Positions 1-8,120 of a stretch of DNA of 64,000 bases are shown piece after piece; position 1 is the first letter of the stretch, and the number at the start of each line of letters is the position of its first letter. Under the pieces are notes generated by a model. That model saw only the letters and a list, made by a program, of their open reading frames with translations, made no database searches and was not told the origin of the DNA. A program made the translations under genes and the position numbers. Source of the stretch: an uncultured Photobacterium sp. (GTDB lineage Bacteria > Pseudomonadota > Gammaproteobacteria > Enterobacterales > Vibrionaceae); NCBI RefSeq assembly GCF_947502415.1, contig NZ_CANMZV010000006.1:1-64000 (forward strand), written 5' to 3'.

Positions 1-452
<452 letters not shown>

Positions 453-679
453 AAGATTTTGGTCGGCTCAATGAATACTGATAATTATCTATAAAAGATA
501 AGAATTGACTGTGCCAAAATAACGTAAGCTATTTTGTATTGGTCACTCAGTTCACTGATGCCATATTTGCTTTCACTTCCCTGTTTATTTTCACTTTTAA
601 AAGTAAAGACAAAAAGGAGTAAAAACAAAAGGTTTGACTAATCATTTCACGAGTGCCCACACAGATTGCATGGTCAAAT

Positions 680-691
680 TGTTAAAGAACA
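680..691 (-). promoter_or_regulatory. rrn leader boxA antitermination site
   Basis: On the minus strand the sequence reads TGTTCTTTAACA. This is the boxA element recognised by NusB/S10 in rRNA antitermination complexes. It lies about 230 nt upstream of the mature 16S start and downstream of both promoters, the expected place. The leader between here and 453 contains no gene. Confidence 0.8.
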
Positions 692-752
692 AACCATCAA
701 CAAGAAAATATTTGCTTTTCAGCATTTCACTCTCTTATTGACGAGGATGGCT

Positions 753-780
753 ATTCTAACCAATCAAGCTCCTGTGTCAA
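753..780 (-). promoter_or_regulatory. rrn promoter P2
   Basis: On the minus strand a perfect -35 TTGACA (775-780) is followed by a 16-bp spacer and -10 TAGAAT (753-758). The 16-bp spacing is typical of stringently controlled rRNA promoters. It lies about 120 bp downstream of P1, the same architecture as E. coli rrn operons. Confidence 0.85.
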
Positions 781-872
781 ACACTTTTTAAACCTAATTG
801 ATTTAGCTTTTCATCCTGCCAACCAGCTCGCAACCCCTTGTTAGAAGCCGCTCTCCGTGTCGGTGATGCGGC

Positions 873-900
873 ATTATAGAGTGAAAATTACCATTAGCAA
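873..900 (-). promoter_or_regulatory. rrn promoter P1
   Basis: On the minus strand -35 TTGCTA (895-900), a 16-bp spacer and a perfect -10 TATAAT (873-878) are followed by a GC-rich discriminator (GCCGCATC). A-rich sequence just upstream (about 910-925) could serve as an UP element. The stop codon of the upstream glycosyltransferase gene is only 60 bp before the -35 box, with no terminator hairpin visible between them. Confidence 0.8.
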
Positions 901-959
901 GCGACAACAAGAAAAAAAACATCAAGCGAACAACAAACGTACAACTCTCCTATTTCAGA

Positions 960-1877
960 TTATTTGATCGACATCATTTTTAAAATATCACTTCCAGCGG
1001 CCTTCACTCTTCGCCAATCAGGTTGAAAGCAGCAAACGAATAATTCCTGACACATAGAAGTTAAGTAAGCTTTCCGGATGCGGTTATACTCCGCTTTGCC
1101 CGTTATCCACCGTAAATAGCCAGCAAGTAGTGCCAGCGGATTGTACTTTACCGCTCTTGAGTGTTTATTCAGGATCTGCCTCATTGCCTGTAGCCGCTTT
1201 TCATGATCACGACTAATCGCACCAGCCCTATCTGATGTGTAATGACAAAGGTTAGCTTTGATCACTCCTACCGGGCCCTGTACTGCAACTCTTAACCAAA
1301 GATCCCAATCAGATGCAGATCTTAAATTAGAATCAAATCCCTCGGTAGCTATTAACATCTGCTTCTTAACTATAACGGTACTGGTTCCAACTACATTTTC
1401 AGCAAACAAGATTGGTAAGAAATTAGTCAACACACTCAATCGCTGCTGTTTTTCCATTAATGCGTTAAAACGTGGCCAGAAGTCAAAACATCCAATAATA
1501 GATTCACCAGTGTCTGAAACATGCATATAGTCACTAAAACTAAAAACCACTTCTGGATGCACTTGATGCAATGCCAACTGTTGGGCCAACTTTCCCTTCA
1601 TCCAATAGTCATCGGCATCAAGAAAAGCAACTAACTCATGGCTACAATGATGAATAGCCAAATTTCTGGCTTTTGAAGCCCCCATCCGCTGACTACAAAT
1701 CAGTTTTATATCGCCTTGTTTCTCTAACCACTCTCTGGAGCCATCCGTTGAACCGTCATCGACAACAATAATTTCGGTATTCCCCCCCTGAATCCGCACA
1801 CTTTCAATAGCCCTGGGTAATGTTTGCAAGCAATTGTAATTCGGAATCACCACACTAACGCTTTGAATCTCCTCCAT
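960..1877 (-). CDS. Family 2 glycosyltransferase (syp-like locus, divergent gene)
   Basis: A 305-aa GT2 enzyme (GT-A fold) that would add a sugar to a lipid-linked repeat unit at the inner membrane. The N-terminus has the GT2 signature SVVIPNYN, then EIIVVDDGSTDGS and, near residue 90, the DADD metal-binding motif. The start is taken at ATG 1877, which has AGGAG seven bases upstream, rather than the in-frame TTG at 1892. It is transcribed away from the main polysaccharide operon, and a sigma-54-like element (1916-1931) precedes it. It ends 60 bp before rrn P1. Sugar specificity cannot be read from the sequence. Part of the polysaccharide locus by position. Confidence 0.88.
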   Translation of the reverse strand: MEEIQSVSVVIPNYNCLQTLPRAIESVRIQGGNTEIIVVDDGSTDGSREWLEKQGDIKLICSQRMGASKARNLAIHHCSHELVAFLDADDYWMKGKLAQQLALHQVHPEVVFSFSDYMHVSDTGESIIGCFDFWPRFNALMEKQQRLSVLTNFLPILFAENVVGTSTVIVKKQMLIATEGFDSNLRSASDWDLWLRVAVQGPVGVIKANLCHYTSDRAGAISRDHEKRLQAMRQILNKHSRAVKYNPLALLAGYLRWITGKAEYNRIRKAYLTSMCQELFVCCFQPDWRRVKAAGSDILKMMSIK

Positions 1878-1915
1878 CTCCAAACTCCTCAAATCACGAT
1901 AATCCCTACGCTCAA

Positions 1916-1931
1916 TGCAAGCACCACGCCA
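1916..1931 (-). promoter_or_regulatory. Candidate sigma-54 (-24/-12) promoter for the divergent glycosyltransferase
   Basis: On the minus strand the sequence is TGGCGTGGTGCTTGCA. Against TGGCAC-N5-TTGCA it keeps GG at -24, GC at -12 with exact 10-bp spacing, and TTGCA, and differs at two positions. A start site about 12 bases downstream would give a leader of roughly 28 nt to the ATG at 1877. It is back to back with a second candidate on the plus strand. Confidence 0.45.
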
Positions 1932-1938
1932 GACATTC

Positions 1939-1955
1939 TTGGCATCAAAATTGGA
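1939..1955 (+). promoter_or_regulatory. Weak candidate sigma-54 promoter for the main polysaccharide operon
   Basis: TTGGCATCAAAATTGGA matches the -24 half (TTGGCA) but has GG instead of GC at -12. It lies 63 bp before the first plus-strand gene. It is the weaker member of a divergent pair with 1916-1931. Chance matches of this quality are not rare, so this stays tentative. Confidence 0.3.
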
Positions 1956-2017
1956 AGTACAAAAAGAATAAAAGAAATTGAAGATACAGATTAACCAGTC
2001 CTTGATAGGAAACCGCT

Positions 2018-3157
2018 ATGAAAAAAATCGGTTATGTCATACCTAGCTTCCCAACCTTATCGGAAACTTTTGTGGGGGTCGAAATGCGTGCCATGATGGC
2101 ACTCGGACATCAACTGCAACCCTATGCTTTCAATACCAATGAACACTTTCAGCCTGTCGATACCTATTTGAAAAGCTGCTGTACCTACCTGTCCGAAGCG
2201 CCAGTTTATCCTCTACGCAATATTTGGAAGCTTTATCGTTGCCATAACTTTATTTATAAACAGAAAGGATTCAGCTATCTATCTTTATTGCGACAAGGAC
2301 TCCAACTGGCGTATCTGGCAAAAAGAGATGGCTGCGAACACCTTCATGCCCACTTTGCATGGCACAGCGCAGCAACAGCCATAGTGGCAGCCAAGTTATT
2401 GAACATTCCTGTCTCTTTCGTTGGCCACGGGGCCGATATCTACGCCGCACCGCAAGATCTTACCTGCAAACTACAAGCAGCTGACTTTATCTGTGCCGTC
2501 ACAAAAGAAATGCAAAACGAACTGCAACTTGCAACAACAAAACCGGTATGCCACATCCCTTGCGGGATCCATGAGGCAGACTACCCACCACCATCTCCCC
2601 ACTGGCACCCCACTAAAGACTTCTTATTCATCGGCCGTCTTGTCGAAAAAAAAGGGCTCGATACCCTTTTAAACGCTTTCAGCCTGCTACCTATGACAGC
2701 AACCCTGGATATTGTGGGAGACGGACCTTTGCTCACAGAACTAACCGAAATGGTCAAAGAGCTAGGGCTAAACAGAAGAGTGGCTTTCCACGGAAGTAAA
2801 GATGCCCATTGGTACCATCACCATGCAGGTGATTACAAAGCTCTTGTCGCACCTTTTACTATCGCACTCAATGGAGATAAAGATACTGGCCCTCTGGTTA
2901 TAAAAGAAGCCATGGCTTTGGGGCTTCCTGTCATTACCAGTGATCTGGCTGGGTGCTGTGAAATCCTCGATGACAATAGCGGAAAACAAGTACCAATGGA
3001 TGACCCCTACTCACTCCAATACGCAATGCAACAGCACCTTTCCCTGACTCCGACCGAATTGCACCAGCAACGTAAACATGCTTTTGAACGTGTCATAACC
3101 CTATTCGGAGCTTCTCGGCAAGCTTGTCTGTTATCAGCTCTAGTGGAGGCTCAATGA
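2018..3157 (+). CDS. GT4-type glycosyltransferase (SypJ-position)
   Basis: A 379-aa glycosyltransferase of the GT-B fold, related to colanic-acid WcaL-type enzymes. The N-terminal acceptor domain starts GYVIPSFPTLSETFV; HLHAHFAWHSAATA and FVGHGADIY follow. The C-terminal nucleotide-sugar domain shows FIGRLVEKKGLDTLL and the donor-binding stretch DTGPLVIKEAMALGLPVI near residue 290. It is the first gene of the main plus-strand operon, and its TGA overlaps the ATG of the flippase gene (ATGA). By order relative to the next genes it corresponds to SypJ of the V. fischeri syp locus. The sugar transferred is unknown. Confidence 0.88.
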   Translation: MKKIGYVIPSFPTLSETFVGVEMRAMMALGHQLQPYAFNTNEHFQPVDTYLKSCCTYLSEAPVYPLRNIWKLYRCHNFIYKQKGFSYLSLLRQGLQLAYLAKRDGCEHLHAHFAWHSAATAIVAAKLLNIPVSFVGHGADIYAAPQDLTCKLQAADFICAVTKEMQNELQLATTKPVCHIPCGIHEADYPPPSPHWHPTKDFLFIGRLVEKKGLDTLLNAFSLLPMTATLDIVGDGPLLTELTEMVKELGLNRRVAFHGSKDAHWYHHHAGDYKALVAPFTIALNGDKDTGPLVIKEAMALGLPVITSDLAGCCEILDDNSGKQVPMDDPYSLQYAMQQHLSLTPTELHQQRKHAFERVITLFGASRQACLLSALVEAQ

Positions 3158-4515
3158 AACCTACACTGAACATAGCAATTTATGCTATCGGTCTTATCAG
3201 CAGCAAGCTGGTAGCCCTTGCTTTGCAACCTTTTGTCACCCAGTGGCTTGGCCCAGAGCAATTTGGCCGGTTAGATGTATTAATTACGCTTGGGATATTC
3301 CTTTCCCTATTCTTAGCTCTCGGGCTAACTGACGCTATTTACCGTTTTGCCCATGAAAATAAACACCAACAGGAAATCTTTAGCGGTGCATTATGGCTAA
3401 TCATTCTATTTGGCGGCACCCTAACCCTATTGGCACAAATAGCGGCTCCAACTATTCAACAATACCTTCCCGGAAAGCCGCCACTTATTGCGCTACGTTG
3501 CCTACTCCTTACTTTATTTATTAATACGCTCTGCACCGTTCCCTTTGCCATTTTAAGGATCCGCGACCAGGCAAGGCAGTTTGTTATAGCCCAGGTTTTA
3601 TTTGCATTAATTCAAGGCGGTGCCATTGTGCTGCTCGCTCCTAAATACGGAATCAGTGGCATAATGATCGCAGGGCTTGTGGCCCAGACTCTTCAGTTAC
3701 TCATTCTATACAAGGTCTTTCCGACTCCGAAGCCTCGCCACCAGCAATTGATATTACGCTATGGCATGGCTATCACTGTATCGGGTGTTCTCGGGTTCAT
3801 TACCCTTGGGGCCGAGCGCTGGGCTATCGCCCATTCACTGAGCCTTACAGAACTTGCTCCCTACGCCATCGCGATACAATGGGCAATGGCAGCCAGCCTA
3901 CTCCTCGAGCCCTTCGCTCTGTGGTGGTTTCCCAAACGCTTTAGTCTGACGAGCACTAAGGAGGATCGCCAGAAAGCCGCTAACCTCAGTATCGTCGGCT
4001 GCCAGATCAGTTGCTTAATAACAGCCGGAGTCATCACTATCGGGCCGCGCTTCCTGACAGTTTGGCTTCCCCAAGACTTTCATGCCAGTGCCGACATTAT
4101 CCCCTTTTTGGGAATAATGCTGATGTTCAAGCATGCTAGTACCTTGCTCAATATGGGCTGCTATCAACAACGCAATGGACAAAGCGTTATGCTCATCGGA
4201 CTTATCAGTTGCATCATATCCCTGATAATCCTGTTTTTCATTCTGCCGAACTTAGGCCTCTACGCACTACTGTGGAGTGGGATCGTTTTACAGGTTTTAC
4301 GTGTCATCCTCTTTTTCTTTTGGAGCCAACGTCGACTTTCTCTTCCTTACCCTTTGCCCCGACTTGGACTCAGCTATGCCCTGATAGCGCTGCTATTACT
4401 TACCCACGTTCGAGAAATGCTTATATATGAACTCATCATTTCCCTGATTCTCACCATCCAAATTACCTGGCCATGGCTCGGCAACAAACAAGTTCGTAAA
4501 CTAATAAAAGTCTGA
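3154..4515 (+). CDS. Wzx-type polysaccharide flippase (SypK-like)
   Basis: A 453-aa integral membrane protein of the polysaccharide transporter (PST/MOP) family. It has about 12 hydrophobic segments and starts with an N-terminal region typical of Wzx proteins (conserved LGPEQFGRLDVL after the first membrane segment). It would flip the undecaprenyl-linked repeat unit across the inner membrane. The start at 3154 is preceded by GGAGG and overlaps the previous stop as ATGA, so the in-frame TTG at 3124 is not used here. It lies between a glycosyltransferase and the polymerase, matching sypK-sypL. Confidence 0.88.
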   Translation: MKPTLNIAIYAIGLISSKLVALALQPFVTQWLGPEQFGRLDVLITLGIFLSLFLALGLTDAIYRFAHENKHQQEIFSGALWLIILFGGTLTLLAQIAAPTIQQYLPGKPPLIALRCLLLTLFINTLCTVPFAILRIRDQARQFVIAQVLFALIQGGAIVLLAPKYGISGIMIAGLVAQTLQLLILYKVFPTPKPRHQQLILRYGMAITVSGVLGFITLGAERWAIAHSLSLTELAPYAIAIQWAMAASLLLEPFALWWFPKRFSLTSTKEDRQKAANLSIVGCQISCLITAGVITIGPRFLTVWLPQDFHASADIIPFLGIMLMFKHASTLLNMGCYQQRNGQSVMLIGLISCIISLIILFFILPNLGLYALLWSGIVLQVLRVILFFFWSQRRLSLPYPLPRLGLSYALIALLLLTHVREMLIYELIISLILTIQITWPWLGNKQVRKLIKV

Positions 4516-4521
4516 CTCATA

Positions 4522-5853
4522 ATGGATAGACAAAAACAGCTGCTCCTCGCCTTAACCAGCACCTTGCTAATATTCTTTTTCTGGATGAAGCAAGGAAACT
4601 TGGTGCTGGTAGTCAGCGTCTTGTTTGCCCTTCCTTTTGTCATAAATCAGGCATTCCTTATCTGTGTCGGCTTCATTATCTTTTCTTATTTCCGGATCCA
4701 CGAAGCCTTCCCTGTTTTAGAACCACTTCGAATTCCGCAGCTACTGGCCTTGGCCAGCCTGGCTGGGCTCAGTTGGCAACTATGGCTGAAACGAGAAACT
4801 ATCACCTGGCAGAAACTACATACCCAATTAGTTATCTTCAGTCTTTGGGTTCTACTCTCATGCATCATGGCCAGTAACCGAGGCGAAGCCTTCGCCAGCT
4901 TCAACGGCAATTTCATCAAAATATTTATCATGGTATTCGCCATCAGCTGGTTACCAACAAAAATTTCCCAACTCAAAATAATTCCGTTTTTTTTGTTATT
5001 TAGTGGGTTATGCATCGGGCTATTAGCGCTTTACAACAAAACCAACGGAATAGGGTTAGTCGAAGGTACCCGGGTAACCATCGGCCGGGACATTGGTTCA
5101 ATGCTAGGCGATCCCAACGACCTAGCTCTCGTCTTACAATTTCCAGTATCCTTTGCCCTCGCCTACTCCTTCCATGGTAAGAAATGGCAACGAGGACTCA
5201 CTGCCATCATATTGATCATTCTGATCATGAGCGTACTGGCGACCCAAAGCCGGGGCGGCTTGCTGGGCATCGCCTGTGTTACCTTTGCCATGACTCTAAT
5301 AAAAAGCCGCTCGATCTTATTACCTGCCGTGATCAGCGGTATCGGTCTGTTCGCTTTAGTTCTACTTGCCGGGATCAGTGACCGAGCTTCCGGAGGGGCA
5401 GCCGAGTCCGGGATCGACGAATCAGCCATGGGGCGGATCTATGCCTGGCAAGCAGCTATCAATATGGCTATAAGCAACCCATTTACAGGGGTTGGGCTAA
5501 ATAATTTTTATTATAACTACTACTTCTACTCTCCCCATTGGGACGGTAAGAACCATGCCGTACACAGCACCTGGCTACAAATCACGGCTGAAACTGGGTT
5601 GGCCGGGTTGGTACTGTTCCTGCTTATGGTGATTGGAGCCCTGAGAGTCAGCTTCCAGCTATTAAAACGATTAGAAAATCACGACATGAAGCCTCTCGCA
5701 CAAGGACTGTGGCTCGGTATGCTGTCATTCTGCGTCAGTGGAACCTTCCTGACCCAAGGGACAACCTGGCCACTCTATATCTTAATAGGGCTACTGCTTG
5801 CCCTGGATCGATTGACTCTCACCCCGGAGGAGAACCATGCGCACCCTGATTAA
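4522..5853 (+). CDS. O-antigen ligase/polymerase family protein (Wzy_C; SypL-like)
   Basis: A 443-aa polytopic membrane protein with about 11-12 hydrophobic segments. It has the large periplasmic loop of the Wzy_C/WaaL family, carrying RGGLLGI and, further on, HAVHSTWLQITAETGLAGL (a family hallmark His and the WLQ..ETG motif). In a Wzx/Wzy pathway it would polymerise repeat units in the periplasm. Six bases separate it from the flippase gene, and it overlaps the acyltransferase gene by 17 bp, so it is translationally coupled. Ligase and polymerase roles cannot be told apart from sequence alone; the context (no LPS core genes) favours polymerase. Confidence 0.86.
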   Translation: MDRQKQLLLALTSTLLIFFFWMKQGNLVLVVSVLFALPFVINQAFLICVGFIIFSYFRIHEAFPVLEPLRIPQLLALASLAGLSWQLWLKRETITWQKLHTQLVIFSLWVLLSCIMASNRGEAFASFNGNFIKIFIMVFAISWLPTKISQLKIIPFFLLFSGLCIGLLALYNKTNGIGLVEGTRVTIGRDIGSMLGDPNDLALVLQFPVSFALAYSFHGKKWQRGLTAIILIILIMSVLATQSRGGLLGIACVTFAMTLIKSRSILLPAVISGIGLFALVLLAGISDRASGGAAESGIDESAMGRIYAWQAAINMAISNPFTGVGLNNFYYNYYFYSPHWDGKNHAVHSTWLQITAETGLAGLVLFLLMVIGALRVSFQLLKRLENHDMKPLAQGLWLGMLSFCVSGTFLTQGTTWPLYILIGLLLALDRLTLTPEENHAHPD

Positions 5854-6532
5854 ACAGCACCTCAGCCAAAATCAAATTGCCCCGCTCAAAGCGTTGCTCC
5901 AGCAAATTCGCGGCTGGTATCTGCCTTCTATTCCACTCCTCCACCAAGGGCTATACCACCTGCACCTTGCGATCAGCCGCGGAATTCATTGCATTTTGCA
6001 AAAATGCTACTTCACGCCGATGTTCATCTCCCGACTCGAAAACCGTCCCCGGCAACTGCAGCTTGACTGTGGCATGCCGCAAATTCTCGGAGAGCTAAAT
6101 ATTCATTTAGGAGAACAATGCCGCCTTTCCGGTATCTCGACATTTTGTGGACGAGTATGGGGCAAACAAACACCACAACTAATTGTCGGTGACAATGTTG
6201 ATATCGGCTGGCAAAACATTCTGGCTATTGGCACAAAAATTCAAATCGATAATAACGTCCGGCTGGCCAGTAAGATCTTCCTTGCGGGGTTCCCTGGGCA
6301 CCCTCTCGAACCTCAGGCCCGCGCAGCCGGTAAACCGGATACAGAACAACAAATCGGGGACATCCACCTTTGTCGAGATGTCTGGCTGGGCACAGGGGTA
6401 ATGGTTATGGCAGGCGTCACCATCGGAGCTGGCAGTATCGTTGCTGCGGGTAGTGTAGTGACATGCAATATCCCACCGGGAGTCCTTGCTGGCGGGAACC
6501 CGGCCCGGGTCATAAAAAAACTGGAGTACTGA
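5837..6532 (+). CDS. Hexapeptide-repeat acyltransferase (SypM-like)
   Basis: A 231-aa left-handed beta-helix acyltransferase of the LbetaH family (CatB/WcaF/Maa type), expected to O- or N-acetylate a sugar of the repeat unit using acetyl-CoA. The C-terminal half carries the hexapeptide repeats, with GVTIGAGSIVAAGSVV and the typical end PPGVLAGGNPARVIKKL. The N-terminal ~70 residues are outside the repeat core. It has a strong GGAGG ribosome site inside the end of the polymerase gene. Its place after Wzy matches sypM. Confidence 0.87.
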   Translation: MRTLIKQHLSQNQIAPLKALLQQIRGWYLPSIPLLHQGLYHLHLAISRGIHCILQKCYFTPMFISRLENRPRQLQLDCGMPQILGELNIHLGEQCRLSGISTFCGRVWGKQTPQLIVGDNVDIGWQNILAIGTKIQIDNNVRLASKIFLAGFPGHPLEPQARAAGKPDTEQQIGDIHLCRDVWLGTGVMVMAGVTIGAGSIVAAGSVVTCNIPPGVLAGGNPARVIKKLEY

Positions 6533-6533
6533 A

Positions 6534-7706
6534 ATGAAACATCTTGATATGGAATTTTTAGTCTTTGGTGAAGATTGGGGACGCCACCCCTCAAGCACCC
6601 AGCATATTCTGACCACTCAGTTCAAGAATTACGATGTCATCTGGATCAACTCAATTGGCCTGCGACAACCCACATTCAGCTGGCGTGATCTCAAAAGGAT
6701 CAGCGAAAAAATACAGGCGAGTATCAAACCACCTTCAGACAAAGCCTTCACATCACTTCCGGCGCACAGCCTCAAACCGACAGCCATCATCAAGCCGTTA
6801 GTATGGCCCCTAGCCCAAAATGCTTTTGTTCAGGCACTCAATAATATGATTCTGAAACGCCAGCTTCGTCCCAAAAAAAAGGCTCGTGTTATCTGGGCCG
6901 CCTTACCCAGTGCCGTTGACTACCTAAAAATTTGCGACAGCGATCTGGTGATCTATTATTGCGGCGATGACTTTTCAGCCCTCGCCGACGTCGATCACGA
7001 CTATGCAACCCAAGCAGAGCAAAAGCTTATTGCACGAGCTGATATTATCCTGGCCTGCAGCCCCTCTCTGAAAGCAAAGTTCCCAAAAGAAAAAACCTGG
7101 CTACTTCCCCATGGCGTATCATTATCGCAATTTGCAAAACCTGCTTCCAATCCCGAAGATATTGACAACTCACGCCCCAGCGTCGGTTTCTATGGCAGCC
7201 TAAATGACTGGCTAGACCAAGACTTACTGCTACGACTGGCCAAAGCTCGCCCTAACATCAACTTTTACTTACTGGGACCGATACAAACCAATACCTCTAA
7301 ACTTCTTCAACGCCATAATATTCACCTGTTGCCAGCCAAGCCCCATCATCAACTTGCAAGCTACCTACAGCACTGGACGATGGCAATCCTACCTTTTAAG
7401 GACAACGCACAAATTCGCGCCTGTAATCCACTGAAACTAAGGGAATACCTCGCTGCCGGCTGCCCGATTATCAGTTCAGATTTTCCTGCTGTACGGTCAT
7501 ATCACCCCATTGCCAGTATCGCCACCAGCAATGAGCAATGGCTCTCTGCCATAGATCATTACTGTCACTTCAGTACCGATGAGCGACAAGCTTACGCCCA
7601 GCAGGCTCAAAATCGAGTATCTGAAGAAAGCTGGGAGCAACGTGCGAACCTCGTAACCCAGCTAATTAAAGAACAACTGATGTACAACAAATCAGACGTC
7701 AACTAA
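6534..7706 (+). CDS. GT-B glycosyltransferase (SypN-position)
   Basis: A 390-aa GT-B glycosyltransferase resembling TuaH/GT1-GT4 enzymes. The N-terminus FLVFGEDWGRHPSSTQHI resembles TuaH-like proteins. Mid-protein YYCGDDFSAL and ACSPSLKAKF are followed by SVGFYGSLNDWLD. The C-terminal donor domain has CNPLKLREYLAAGCPII, including the conserved E of the EX7E region. It begins one base after the stop of the acyltransferase gene. An intergenic gap with a strong sigma-54-like element follows it, so it probably ends the first transcription unit. Confidence 0.84.
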   Translation: MKHLDMEFLVFGEDWGRHPSSTQHILTTQFKNYDVIWINSIGLRQPTFSWRDLKRISEKIQASIKPPSDKAFTSLPAHSLKPTAIIKPLVWPLAQNAFVQALNNMILKRQLRPKKKARVIWAALPSAVDYLKICDSDLVIYYCGDDFSALADVDHDYATQAEQKLIARADIILACSPSLKAKFPKEKTWLLPHGVSLSQFAKPASNPEDIDNSRPSVGFYGSLNDWLDQDLLLRLAKARPNINFYLLGPIQTNTSKLLQRHNIHLLPAKPHHQLASYLQHWTMAILPFKDNAQIRACNPLKLREYLAAGCPIISSDFPAVRSYHPIASIATSNEQWLSAIDHYCHFSTDERQAYAQQAQNRVSEESWEQRANLVTQLIKEQLMYNKSDVN

Positions 7707-7722
7707 CAATTATCCAAACTCT

Positions 7723-7738
7723 AGGCACTTTTTTTGCT
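7723..7738 (+). promoter_or_regulatory. Strong candidate sigma-54 (-24/-12) promoter
   Basis: AGGCACTTTTTTTGCT matches TGGCAC-N5-TTGCW at all but the first base, with GG at -24, GC at -12 and exact spacing. A start site about 12 bases downstream leaves a ~28-nt leader to the ATG at 7777. In V. fischeri, syp promoters are sigma-54 dependent and activated by SypG, and this element lies in an equivalent position inside the locus. Confidence 0.6.
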
Positions 7739-7776
7739 ACTACTCTTTATACGCATAGCAATAGAGAAACAACGCA

Positions 7777-8115
7777 ATGAAAAGGATCACTAGCTTACTT
7801 GGCTGCCTACTCATCTGGGGATGTACCAGTACCAATCAGGTTCCGCACTCACTCACGCTATTCTTTAGCCCCGAGCAAATATCACTAACTGTCGAGCAAC
7901 AAAGAAAAATCACAGATTACCTGAGCCAGAATCCATATCACCAGTTAACAGCCTTCGTTGCCCCGGCGGCATTGGACGATCCATTTAAAGCTCTAGTTCA
8001 GGGGCAAAAACGTATCCAAGCTGTTAGCAAACTGTCGGACGCCAGAGATATCCCACTGCGACTTGAATATGCGCCCCAGCAAACCGCTGATACGCTGATC
8101 CTGCAAAGGCAATAA
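7777..8115 (+). CDS. Small putative lipoprotein with weak OmpA-like character
   Basis: A 112-aa protein of unknown function. Residues 1-16 form a lipoprotein-type signal (KRITSLLGCLLIWGC) with Cys16 as the likely lipidated residue; the Trp at -2 is unusual. After it comes a ~90-residue domain whose pattern (LFFSPEQISLTVEQQRKI, then an Ala-Val helix, then a beta strand near YAPQQ) loosely resembles an OmpA C-terminal domain without its key peptidoglycan-binding Asp/Arg. It is the first gene after a strong sigma-54-like promoter and five bases before the Wzz-like gene, so a role in export or chain-length control is an inference. I know of no equivalent in the standard sypA-R order. Confidence 0.7.
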   Translation: MKRITSLLGCLLIWGCTSTNQVPHSLTLFFSPEQISLTVEQQRKITDYLSQNPYHQLTAFVAPAALDDPFKALVQGQKRIQAVSKLSDARDIPLRLEYAPQQTADTLILQRQ

Positions 8116-8120
8116 CCATT

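Noticed and set aside
1258-1530. Plus-strand open frame of 90 codons inside the first glycosyltransferase gene
   Set aside because: It is antisense to a clear GT2 gene and has no recognisable family or ribosome site.
7600-7777. SypG enhancer sites (TTCTCA-N3-TGC type) upstream of the strong sigma-54 element
   Set aside because: No match was found on either strand by eye, so activator identity is left open.
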